A DNA stretch of 30,727 nucleotides, taken from contig JACRKK010000052.1 of the NCBI GenBank assembly GCA_016219795.1, positions 1-30,727 of the forward strand, in the 5' to 3' direction. This document shows, one piece after another, positions 23,655-30,726 of this stretch (positions are counted from its first letter, which is position 1; each line of letters starts with the position of its first letter). The position numbers and the translations under genes were made by a program. The stretch comes from Candidatus Woesearchaeota archaeon. Lineage in GTDB: Archaea > Nanobdellota > Nanobdellia > Woesearchaeales > JACRKL01. Below the pieces are notes generated by a model, which made no database searches, had not been told where the DNA came from, and worked only from the letters and a program-made list of their open reading frames with translations.

Positions 23655-24490
23655 TTTGCACCTCCTGATGCGCCAGCAGATTTTCTATCAAAATACCAAT
23701 AGCCAAAAAGCAGCGCTGTCAGAGAATATTGCAGTAAGAACTGAATCCATTCAGGCTTAGAATACCACCCCCCCCCGATATATAATGGAATTCCAATTGC
23801 ACCATCTTTGTGGTTTAGTACCGTAGATGATAAATCAAATGCCTTGCCAAACAATGGATTGTCACTGGCAATAATCCCTAACTCTTTTGACGCAGATAGG
23901 CCTTCATGGACACTATACCCAAGCAGGAAGCCCGCCTGCAATATTAGATAGGCAAGCGTGATATTGAAGAGGGTCTGAATCCTGATTCTTACAAGAGAAT
24001 AATAAATGAGCATAACAAGAGCAATGGAGAGTGCAACTCCTATTAGGATTGAGAGTGTTGAATATTTTCCTGCAAATTGGAACAATACAATCTCAACCCC
24101 CTCTCTTGCAACCATAAATAATGCAATTAAGAATATGCCACCCTTTGTCAGGTTTAATGCTGCCTTTCCTTCTATATGTTTTTTTATTTTTGATCCATGA
24201 TTTATCATCCACAAAATAAATGTGACTATCAATATTACGGCAATAAGGCTTGCAGTGCTTTCCCATAATTTAGCAGTTGAGTCAAGCCCGCCAATAAATG
24301 AGGAGATAACCATAAGTACAGCTCCAAAAACTAATGAAATCCCAACCCCAGAGTACAATCCATACCACACATTTTTCTTTAATGCCTTATTATTGGTCTT
24401 ATCAAGAAACTTAAGAAGAATAACCACAATAAGCAATGCTTCCAGCCCTTCCCTAAATGCTACAATTAGCCCCTGAATGAAATTTTCCAT
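23651..24490 (-). CDS. FTR1-family high-affinity iron permease
   Basis: This 279-aa membrane protein has about seven transmembrane segments and both iron-binding Arg-Glu-x-x-Glu motifs of the FTR1/OFeT family: Arg-Glu-Gly-Leu-Glu at 13-17 and Arg-Glu-Gly-Val-Glu at 129-133. Length fits the family (about 270-290 for prokaryotic forms). FTR1 moves Fe(III) made by a partner oxidase; here the partner is the multicopper oxidase gene that overlaps its stop by 4 bp. A GGAGGA Shine-Dalgarno lies eight bases before the ATG. A tract of nine C on the plus strand (23768-23776) encodes part of the Gly-Gly-Gly-Trp loop near the C-terminus, a possible slippage site. Confidence 0.92.
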   Translation of the reverse strand: MENFIQGLIVAFREGLEALLIVVILLKFLDKTNNKALKKNVWYGLYSGVGISLVFGAVLMVISSFIGGLDSTAKLWESTASLIAVILIVTFILWMINHGSKIKKHIEGKAALNLTKGGIFLIALFMVAREGVEIVLFQFAGKYSTLSILIGVALSIALVMLIYYSLVRIRIQTLFNITLAYLILQAGFLLGYSVHEGLSASKELGIIASDNPLFGKAFDLSSTVLNHKDGAIGIPLYIGGGWYSKPEWIQFLLQYSLTALLFGYWYFDRKSAGASGGAK

Positions 24491-24534
24491 CAGTTCAATC
24501 CTCCACTATTTTTTTTACGAATTACTGAGGGTAC

Positions 24535-24543
24535 TATTTAAAG
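24535..24543 (-). promoter_or_regulatory. TATA box for the FTR1/oxidase operon
   Basis: CTTTAAATA on the minus strand; predicted start near 24513, giving a ~22-nt leader with GGAGGA at 24499-24504. Confidence 0.55.
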
Positions 24544-24551
24544 ATTTCTCT

Positions 24552-24577
24552 TTTGTGGAACAATATTGTGGAACAAT
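24552..24577. promoter_or_regulatory. Tandem palindromic operator between divergent promoters
   Basis: Two abutting 13-mers, TTTGTGGAACAAT (24552-24564) and ATTGTGGAACAAT (24565-24577), differ at one base; the second is a perfect inverted repeat ATTGT-GGA-ACAAT. They lie between the TATA boxes of the FTR1 operon and the winged-helix/PAS gene, touching neither, so a bound dimer could affect both. The binding protein is inferred to be the divergent regulator. Confidence 0.55.
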
Positions 24578-24579
24578 AA

Positions 24580-24588
24580 ATATTTATA
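24580..24588 (+). promoter_or_regulatory. TATA box for the winged-helix/PAS regulator gene
   Basis: AATATTTAT-type box (AAATATTTA at the core) centred 27 bp before ATG 24611; transcript leaderless. Confidence 0.55.
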
Positions 24589-24610
24589 GTGTTGTCTCTT
24601 CTCATATGGC

Positions 24611-25189
24611 ATGGACATCCAGGAAAACATCATCAAACTCCTTGACTCCTCCCAAAGAGGCCTCTCTGTCTCAGAGATAGCTGACAAGATAAAGATGGAC
24701 CGCCGCACCGTGGCAAAACAGCTGGAAGTCATGGAAGCCAAAAGCATCATCAGCCACGAAAAAGTAGGGATGGCAAAACTGTGGTCACTTTCACGCTCCC
24801 CTCTCATCGCACTTCTAGTCAAAGACGATGACCAAAGTATGATTCTCAAAAACATCTTAAACACCCTGGATGAAGGCATCAGCATCCTCGACAAAGACCT
24901 TCGTATCATCTGGGTCAATGAAAAAATAAAAGGGATGGCGCAAAGACTCTCCCACCTGCAAGGAAGGAGGTGCTATGAAACCTACCTCAACAGAAAAGAC
25001 ATCTGCGCATCCTGCCCTGCACTTAAGACCTTCAAATCCAGCACCATCCAGAAATCTATAGAAAAAGGGAAAGACAAAGACGGCAACCCTTTCCATTACC
25101 AGTTTGTCACCGCACCTATCAAAGACCGGAGCGGGCAGACCATAGCCATCATAGAAACAGTCAGAGATTTGTCAGGGCTTGGACTTTAG
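24611..25189 (+). CDS. Winged-helix/PAS-domain transcription regulator with Cys cluster
   Basis: This 192-aa protein has an N-terminal winged helix (about 1-65; Ser-Glu-Ile-Ala-Asp-Lys-Ile-Lys-Met-Asp-Arg-Arg-Thr-Val-Ala-Lys is the recognition region), followed by a PAS domain (about 76-188; Leu-Asp-Glu-Gly-Ile-Ser-Ile-Leu-Asp, later Gly-Asn-Pro-Phe-His-Tyr and Ala-Pro-Ile). Within the PAS domain Cys121, Cys132 and Cys135 (Cys-x-x-Cys-Pro) could bind metal, haem or sense redox state. It is divergent from the iron uptake operon with palindromes in between, so control of iron uptake is a reasonable inference. Its last 29 bp overlap the convergent GH57 gene. Confidence 0.85.
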   Translation: MDIQENIIKLLDSSQRGLSVSEIADKIKMDRRTVAKQLEVMEAKSIISHEKVGMAKLWSLSRSPLIALLVKDDDQSMILKNILNTLDEGISILDKDLRIIWVNEKIKGMAQRLSHLQGRRCYETYLNRKDICASCPALKTFKSSTIQKSIEKGKDKDGNPFHYQFVTAPIKDRSGQTIAIIETVRDLSGLGL

Positions 25190-26387
25190 GAGAGTGAACA
25201 TCTATTTTCTCGATTTCCACCCTCATTTTCAGGTCATTGAGGATATTCATAAACGCAATGTAGGAATCATATGGGCTCTCATAGGGGTTGAAGTATTTGT
25301 GCACATCACCGTCACTAAACCATTTGGTGCACATATAATAAAAATTGTCAGAGGTCTGCAAACGTCGCCAGTCCGCAAGCAGCACTGGATCATTTTTTGC
25401 CTTGACATCCTGCTCAAGTTGGTAGAGCGCGGAAAGCGCAGACTGCTGCATACTATTGCCCTGCCATGCAGAAATGTCCCGTTCCATATCCGCCCACGAT
25501 ACAAGAAACGGCACATCCAGCTCGCCAACGGGTTCAACACCATCCACCAGTTCGGATGGTGTCTTAAAATTGTTGTCCGGATTCTTCAGAATCTCAGCCG
25601 GCAGATGTTCCAGAAACGCAAAAATACCTGTATCCTCCCACTGGTGCTCGCCAAACGTCTCATAATCCATAAACAGGTTCACGCAATGGCCGTTCCCATT
25701 GACCCCATCCACCCAACGGGCATATTTTTCTGATGTCAAGGGAAATCCTTCCCACGCCTTATTGGAAAAGCGAAACGCAATATCGTCTGAGAGCCGATAA
25801 TTCTTCAGAAGCACCTTCAAAGTCTGTTGATCTTTTGGGCGGTAGAGAAAATTGGGTGAACGCCATCCAAGCACATGGTCTGCACCCTCTGCTAAAATCC
25901 CTTTATATCCCATCTGCGCAACAACTCTGGCAAGCTCGTTGCTGTAAATCAGTTCGGTGTTGCGAAATACCTGCGGTGTAGCTCCAAAGAGTTCCTGCAC
26001 TCTTTTCCTGTGCATAAGAACCTGCTCCTTAAATTCATCTAAGGAATGCAAAAAAGCAAGCGAATGGTAGTAGGTCTCATCAAGAATCTCAACCTGGCCG
26101 GTCTGCACCAGTTTCTGAAAGGAATGCAGTACTTCTGGAAAATACTGTTCAAACTGCTCAAGCACCACTCCGCTAAATGAGTAAGAAATCTTAAATCCAG
26201 GGTGCTTCTTAAGAAGGCCTAGAAGCAGCTTGTTCGTCGGCAGATAACACTTATCTGCTACTTTCCGAAGAATGGCCCTGTTTTTCTGCTCTTCAAAATA
26301 AGAGCTATGCTTCCCTATATCAAACACCCGATATTCCTTCATCCGAAAAGGCTGGTGCACTTGGAAATAAAAACAGACAGATACCAT
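25161..26387 (-). CDS. Glycoside hydrolase family 57 protein (alpha-amylase-like)
   Basis: This 408-aa protein has the GH57 layout: N-terminal Tyr-Phe-Gln-Val-His-Gln-Pro-Phe (His11), the nucleophile region Phe-Arg-Asn-Thr-Glu145-Leu-Ile-Tyr and the acid region Met-Asp241-Tyr-Glu-Thr-Phe-Gly-Glu-His-Gln. A smaller helical tail follows the barrel. No signal peptide is seen, so it acts in the cytoplasm, probably on storage alpha-glucan. It is encoded 44 bp downstream of a glycogen-synthase-like glycosyltransferase on the same strand; GAGGGATG provides a Shine-Dalgarno. Substrate (amylase, amylopullulanase, branching activity) cannot be fixed from sequence. Confidence 0.9.
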   Translation of the reverse strand: MVSVCFYFQVHQPFRMKEYRVFDIGKHSSYFEEQKNRAILRKVADKCYLPTNKLLLGLLKKHPGFKISYSFSGVVLEQFEQYFPEVLHSFQKLVQTGQVEILDETYYHSLAFLHSLDEFKEQVLMHRKRVQELFGATPQVFRNTELIYSNELARVVAQMGYKGILAEGADHVLGWRSPNFLYRPKDQQTLKVLLKNYRLSDDIAFRFSNKAWEGFPLTSEKYARWVDGVNGNGHCVNLFMDYETFGEHQWEDTGIFAFLEHLPAEILKNPDNNFKTPSELVDGVEPVGELDVPFLVSWADMERDISAWQGNSMQQSALSALYQLEQDVKAKNDPVLLADWRRLQTSDNFYYMCTKWFSDGDVHKYFNPYESPYDSYIAFMNILNDLKMRVEIEKIDVHSPKVQALTNL

Positions 26388-26431
26388 GACATCCCTCTTT
26401 TTTCACTGTATACACTCACCAGTTTATTAAA

Positions 26432-27640
26432 TTAGTGGAGAACTCTTCCATAAACATCCAAACATTTTGCTGCAGCATCTTCCCATGTCCTTTTTTTGAC
26501 TTCTTTATGGCCCTCATCACGAAGGGTCTGGTGCAATGGAGGGTAGCGAAGCACTGCAATGATCTTTGCAGCCAGCACATCCACATCCCAGAAATCAACT
26601 TTTAAGCAATGATGAACTATTTCTGAAACCCCAGATTGCTTGGAGATGATAACTGGCGTCTTATGTTTCATTGCCTCAAGGGGCGTGATACCAAAGGGTT
26701 CTGAGACTGAGGGCATCACATATACATCTGCCATGGTGTAGGCGCGCTGGATATCTTCGCCGCGCAAAAATCCGGTAAAGAGCACGCAATCTCCCAAACC
26801 AAGGCTTGCTGCCATCTCTACCATTTTCCCATACATATCACCGCTTCCTGCAATGATGAATTTGGTGTCTGGCTCCTGCTCCAACACTTTCTTTGCTGCC
26901 TGGAGAAAATAGTCCGGGCCTTTCTGCAGCGTTACTCTGCCCAAAAACAGGACAATCTTGTGTTTTTTTGCAAAACTGGTATATTCTTCCAGAGGATAGG
27001 GAACATCGTGCTCCACGGCATTGTGCACCACCATAATTTTTTGGGAAGCAATACCATAATGTTGCACAATCTTTTGTTTGGTGAATCCGCTGACAGCAAT
27101 AATGGCGTCCGCAGCTTCCATCCCTGCACGTTCAAGATCATAGACATACTTATTGATTCCCTGGCCGCCGCTTCGGTCAAACTCTGTCGCATGGACATGC
27201 ACAATGAGCGGTCTGCCGGTGATGGCCTTTGCTGCCATCCCCGCCCTAAAGGTCATCCAGTCATGGCAATGGATAAGGTCAAAATCCTCCTGTACCGAGA
27301 GAATTTCTGCCTGTTTAGAATAACGCTCCACCTCTTCAAAAAGGTTGCTGCCGTAGATGGCACGCAGATGCCCCGGTTTCTTCATAAGTTGGGCATAATA
27401 TTCCTGCTGGGTCATATAAGCAGAAAGCAAGGTATTAATACTTTTGATGGCAATGGTTGCCATTTCATTGGTTGACAAGAGCCGCGCAAAGGAAACCTGC
27501 ATATCTTCATGCACAAACGGAAGAACCAGCGTCACCTGAACCTGATGTACAGAAAGTCCCCTCACAAGGCCATAACATGCTGTACCTAAACCTCCTGAAT
27601 TGAATGGGGGAAACTCCCATCCAAACATCAGCACTCTCAT
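26432..27640 (-). CDS. Glycosyltransferase family 4/5, glycogen-synthase-like
   Basis: This 402-aa GT-B fold enzyme starts with Met-Phe-Gly-Trp-Glu-Phe-Pro-Pro-Phe-Asn-Ser-Gly-Gly-Leu-Gly, the donor loop of glycogen synthases. It then shows His-Cys-His-Asp-Trp in the first domain, a Gly-Arg-Val-Thr-Leu-Gln-Lys-Gly linker and the second-domain Glu-Pro-Phe-Gly-Ile-Thr-Pro-Leu-Glu (Glu-x7-Glu). This is the pattern of archaeal glycogen synthases and sucrose-synthase-like GT4 enzymes. Together with the downstream GH57 gene it suggests synthesis and turnover of an alpha-glucan. A promoter with AGGGGTG Shine-Dalgarno precedes it. Confidence 0.88.
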   Translation of the reverse strand: MRVLMFGWEFPPFNSGGLGTACYGLVRGLSVHQVQVTLVLPFVHEDMQVSFARLLSTNEMATIAIKSINTLLSAYMTQQEYYAQLMKKPGHLRAIYGSNLFEEVERYSKQAEILSVQEDFDLIHCHDWMTFRAGMAAKAITGRPLIVHVHATEFDRSGGQGINKYVYDLERAGMEAADAIIAVSGFTKQKIVQHYGIASQKIMVVHNAVEHDVPYPLEEYTSFAKKHKIVLFLGRVTLQKGPDYFLQAAKKVLEQEPDTKFIIAGSGDMYGKMVEMAASLGLGDCVLFTGFLRGEDIQRAYTMADVYVMPSVSEPFGITPLEAMKHKTPVIISKQSGVSEIVHHCLKVDFWDVDVLAAKIIAVLRYPPLHQTLRDEGHKEVKKRTWEDAAAKCLDVYGRVLH

Positions 27641-27673
27641 TACACACCCCTTTTTTTGGTTTTTAGGGAGGAA

Positions 27674-27684
27674 TAATATAAAAG
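27674..27684 (-). promoter_or_regulatory. TATA box for the glycosyltransferase/GH57 unit
   Basis: CTTTTATATTA on the minus strand; predicted start near 27652, leader ~12 nt with GGGGTG four bases before ATG 27640. Confidence 0.5.
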
Positions 27685-27710
27685 AGTTACTGTTTTTGTC
27701 ATTGAAAACA

Positions 27711-27722
27711 AATATTTAAATA
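27711..27722 (+). promoter_or_regulatory. TATA box for pyruvate kinase transcript
   Basis: AATATTTAAATA predicts a start near 27742-27745, about 115 nt before the pyk ATG, and directly at a small reading frame (27742). Confidence 0.5.
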
Positions 27723-27741
27723 GTACTTGCAGCATACTCTC

Positions 27742-27804
27742 ATGATTATGACTCATTGCAACGTATCAGAAAAAGTGTGTCTGTTGCTTCTGGTAATAGT
27801 ATAA
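27742..27804 (+). CDS. Possible upstream small ORF in the pyk leader, 20 aa
   Basis: An ATG located at the expected transcription start opens 20 codons ending in TAA, encoding a hydrophobic C-terminal half (Cys-Leu-Leu-Leu-Leu-Val-Ile-Val). It could be a leaderless upstream peptide that influences pyk expression, or chance. No homology is recognised. Confidence 0.3.
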   Translation: MIMTHCNVSEKVCLLLLVIV

Positions 27805-27859
27805 CTCTACATTTTCCTTTCTTCTCCTGCAAAAAATGCCAGGAGCGGGGAGTCTCACT

Positions 27860-29272
27860 ATGCGCAAAACAAAAATAACATGCACCATCGGACCGAAGAC
27901 AGATTCTATTGAGATGCTGGAAAAGCTTGCTTCTGCCGGCATGAACATCGTCAGGTTGAATATGTCCCATGGCGACCATACCTATGCAGGAAAAATCATA
28001 GCAAATGTGCGTAAACTCAATAAGAAATTGCAGTTCCCTATCGCAATCCTTCTCGACACCCAAGGCCCGGAGATTAGGATAGGGCAACTGCCTGAAGATA
28101 TGGATCTTAAGCAAGGAGATATTTTCAAACTGAGCATTGACAGCGCCTGCGATCCCAGAGAAATACAAAACGGCTCTGCTGCATCCGTTAATTATCAGGG
28201 CCTCACCAACAGTGTCAAGAAAGGAGACACCATCCTCATCGATGACGGCATGATCGCACTTGAAGTGGTGGAAGTCGAGCAGTTTTCCATCAAATGCAAA
28301 GTCCTCAACAAAGGCAGAATCAAAAGCCGCAAATGTGTCAATCTTCCCGGGGTAAAGGTTGATATTCCTGCAGTTACTGAAAAAGACATTGCAGACATTG
28401 AATTTGGTGTTAGAGAAGATGTAGATTTTGTTGCACTTTCATTTGTCAGGCATCAGGATGATGTCCTTAAAGTGCGGCAGATGCTCCAGAAAAAAGGATC
28501 CCGCATGCAGATCATTGCAAAGATTGAGCACCCGGATGCTGTGCAGAATATGGAACACATCATTGAAGCAGCAGACGGGATTATGGTTGCAAGAGGTGAC
28601 CTCGGTGTGGAGATGCCATTTGAAGAAGTTCCTATCCTGCAAAAGAAGATTGTCAGAAAATGCATCAGACAGGGAAAACCAGTCATCATTGCAACACATC
28701 TGCTGGAATCTATGATCAATAATCCAAGGCCAACACGCGCCGAAGTTACCGACGTTGCAAATGCCGTCTTTGACGGCACTGATTCTATCATGCTCTCGGG
28801 AGAGACAACGGTTGGTGCCTACCCCATTGAATGCGTAAAAACTATGGACAAGATTGCCAGGCGCGTTGAGAGAGAGTTTACGCCTCCTCCTAATGGGGAT
28901 GCAAAGGTACGCAGCGTCAAGGAAGAAATTGCAAGAGATGCCTGCATCAATGCAGAAAGCCTAAATGCCAAAGCGATTCTCGTCTTTACACGATCAGGCA
29001 GGCTTGCACGCCTTGTTGTAAAACATAGGCCATCCTCAAATGTTTACCTGTTCACAGAAGACGAAAAACTGAGGCGGCAGCTGATGCTTCAGTGGGGTGC
29101 ACTTTCTTTCAAGATACCCTTTGGCAACAATTACGAAAAAATGGTCCAGCGCGGACTTCTGGTGCTTCGCAAAGGTGGCTTTGCTGAGGTAAATAAACTG
29201 GTGGTCATTGTATCTGATGCCAATGAAAAAGGCAAGCATATCGACACGCTGGAAGTCCGGCAGATAATGTAG
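27860..29272 (+). CDS. pyk: Pyruvate kinase
   Basis: This 470-aa enzyme converts phosphoenolpyruvate and ADP to pyruvate and ATP. It has Cys-Thr-Ile-Gly-Pro-Lys near the N-terminus, Asn-Met-Ser-His-Gly-Asp, the Asp-Thr-Gln-Gly-Pro-Glu-Ile-Arg motif, the Lys-Ile-Glu active-site strand, Ala-Arg-Gly-Asp-Leu-Gly-Val-Glu, Leu-Glu-Ser-Met, Met-Leu-Ser-Gly-Glu-Thr and a C-terminal regulatory-like domain. The frame opens at ATG 27836, but ATG 27860 gives the standard Arg-Lys-Thr-Lys start, with GGAGCGGGG upstream, and is chosen. ilvE follows after 5 bp. The usual Ala-Thr-Gln-Met is Ala-Thr-His-Leu here, a mild variation. Confidence 0.94.
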   Translation: MRKTKITCTIGPKTDSIEMLEKLASAGMNIVRLNMSHGDHTYAGKIIANVRKLNKKLQFPIAILLDTQGPEIRIGQLPEDMDLKQGDIFKLSIDSACDPREIQNGSAASVNYQGLTNSVKKGDTILIDDGMIALEVVEVEQFSIKCKVLNKGRIKSRKCVNLPGVKVDIPAVTEKDIADIEFGVREDVDFVALSFVRHQDDVLKVRQMLQKKGSRMQIIAKIEHPDAVQNMEHIIEAADGIMVARGDLGVEMPFEEVPILQKKIVRKCIRQGKPVIIATHLLESMINNPRPTRAEVTDVANAVFDGTDSIMLSGETTVGAYPIECVKTMDKIARRVEREFTPPPNGDAKVRSVKEEIARDACINAESLNAKAILVFTRSGRLARLVVKHRPSSNVYLFTEDEKLRRQLMLQWGALSFKIPFGNNYEKMVQRGLLVLRKGGFAEVNKLVVIVSDANEKGKHIDTLEVRQIM

Positions 29273-29277
29273 GTGAT

Positions 29278-30189
29278 ATGATGGTAGATGCAACTGAATG
29301 GATATGGATGGATGGCAAATTTGTAAAATGGGCGGATGCAAAAATTCACATACTTACCCATACTCTGCACTATGGCACTGGTGTGTTTGAGGGCATACGT
29401 TTCTACAAAACGTCAAAGGGACCTGCGGTATTCCGGCTCAAAGAGCATATTGCACGCCTCTTCTACTCTGCATCTGCAGTTCAAATGAGCATGCCATTCA
29501 CAGAAAAACAGATAAGCGATGCAGTATGCGAATTGCTCAGAAAGAACAAAGTGACCTGCGGCTACATTAGGCCCATTGCCTATTTTGGTTATGGTGTCAT
29601 GGGGCTGAACCCCAAAGACTCTGTAGTCAATTGCTCTATCATCTGCTGGCCATGGGGCGCATACTTAAGCTCGGAGCCGCTTCGTGTACGTCTGTCTCCT
29701 TATATGAGGATGCATCCCAAGACAACGGTTCCGGATGCAAAGATCTGCGGCAATTATGTAAACTCAACCTTTGCAAGCGTCGAAGCAAAGAACAAAGGAT
29801 ACCATGAAGCGTTGCTTCTTGACCATAAAGGGAATATCGCAGAAGGTCCGGGAGAGAACATCTTTCTTGTGAAAGGAAACAAACTTTACACACCTACAAA
29901 AGGCAACATTCTTCCAGGCATCACTCGGGATTCTATCATAACCATTGCAAAGGATGAAGGGATGGATGTTGTTGAAAAAACGCTGACGATAAAAGACCTG
30001 GAACATGCAGACGAAGCATTTTTCACCGGCACTGCAGCAGAGGTTGTCGGGATAGGTACATTTGAGGACAAGCCCATAGGCAACGGGTCTTTTGGCCCCA
30101 TCACCACAAAGTTGCGCACCATCTATTTGGATGCTGTGAACGGCAGAATAAAGAAGTATGAACCATGGCTGACGCACATAAAAAAGTGA
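29278..30189 (+). CDS. ilvE: Branched-chain amino acid aminotransferase (IlvE)
   Basis: This 303-aa class IV PLP aminotransferase transfers the amino group between glutamate and branched-chain 2-oxo acids. Landmarks: Leu-His-Tyr-Gly-Thr-Gly-Val-Phe-Glu-Gly-Ile-Arg (30-41), the PLP lysine Lys155 in Ala-Lys-Ile-Cys-Gly-Asn-Tyr, Glu-Gly-Pro-Gly-Glu-Asn-Ile-Phe, Leu-Pro-Gly-Ile-Thr-Arg and Gly-Thr-Ala-Ala-Glu-Val. ATG 29278 follows AGGTGAT directly; the next ATG, 29281, has better spacing and may be the true start. The gene is 5 bp after pyk and overlaps the RibL-type gene, so all three likely share one transcript. Confidence 0.93.
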   Translation: MMVDATEWIWMDGKFVKWADAKIHILTHTLHYGTGVFEGIRFYKTSKGPAVFRLKEHIARLFYSASAVQMSMPFTEKQISDAVCELLRKNKVTCGYIRPIAYFGYGVMGLNPKDSVVNCSIICWPWGAYLSSEPLRVRLSPYMRMHPKTTVPDAKICGNYVNSTFASVEAKNKGYHEALLLDHKGNIAEGPGENIFLVKGNKLYTPTKGNILPGITRDSIITIAKDEGMDVVEKTLTIKDLEHADEAFFTGTAAEVVGIGTFEDKPIGNGSFGPITTKLRTIYLDAVNGRIKKYEPWLTHIKK

Positions 30190-30587
30190 GGGTTCTTGTT
30201 TTTGGGACGTTCGATGGGCTTCACCCTGGTCACAAGCATTTTTTTCAGCAGGCAAAGGCATATGGCGATGAGTTGTGTGTAGTGGTTTCACGCGATGATA
30301 CGGTACTGCAGGTCAAAGGGAAAAAACCAAAATACACGGAGCGCAAACGCCTTGCAGTGCTCCAGAAAATCCCTATGGTGCATGAGGCGGTGCTTGGCAA
30401 CCCGGGAAGCAAATATGATATTATTGAAGAGTTGAAGCCCGATGTTATTTGTTTAGGCTATGATCAGCAGGCGTTCACAGCGGAGCTGAAGCCGGAGCTG
30501 AAGCGACGTAATATGGAGAAAATTAGGGTTATGCGGCTGGAGCCATTTGAGGAGCATATATACAAGAGTTCTAAATTAAATAAATAA
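30165..30587 (+). CDS. ribL: FAD synthase (RibL-type nucleotidyltransferase)
   Basis: This 140-aa cytidylyltransferase-fold protein has Gly-Thr-Phe-Asp-Gly-Leu-His20-Pro-Gly-His23, the ATP-binding HxGH motif, and a later Arg-Asp-Asp-Thr-Val and a Pro-Asp-Val-Ile-Cys-Leu-Gly-Tyr-Asp-Gln strand. Single-domain size and these motifs match archaeal RibL, which makes FAD from FMN. The ATG at 30165 overlaps ilvE by 25 bp; a GTG at 30186 overlapping the ilvE stop is an alternative start. Other glycerol-3-phosphate cytidylyltransferase-like functions cannot be fully excluded. FAD supplied here would serve the GltD flavoprotein. It is the last gene before the right IS end. Confidence 0.88.
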   Translation: MADAHKKVRVLVFGTFDGLHPGHKHFFQQAKAYGDELCVVVSRDDTVLQVKGKKPKYTERKRLAVLQKIPMVHEAVLGNPGSKYDIIEELKPDVICLGYDQQAFTAELKPELKRRNMEKIRVMRLEPFEEHIYKSSKLNK

Positions 30588-30589
30588 TG

Positions 30590-30726
30590 GGTAGTGTCTT
30601 ACTAAAGATACTTTAATTTTGTATGAAGAAAATTTCCCCATGTCCAGACTTTGGTTGCTTGTCCTTCGATTATTGCTGGTGTCAGTTTTTCGTTGATAGG
30701 TTTCATGAAATTCCAGTAGAATTGGA
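30590..30726 (-). mobile_element. 3' end of the same insertion sequence, inverted, at the right edge
   Basis: Exact reverse complement of 1-137 (position k maps to 30727 minus k). The IS end abuts the ribL stop by two bases, so its insertion point lies immediately after that gene. The IS reads inwards from outside the window. Confidence 0.75.
30602..30724 (-). pseudogene. Transposase C-terminal fragment, cut off by the window end
   Basis: Identical to the 40-codon fragment at 3-125 but on the minus strand, with its stop at 30602-30604. The rest of the transposase lies outside the window. Same uncertainty about family as at the left end. Confidence 0.6.
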
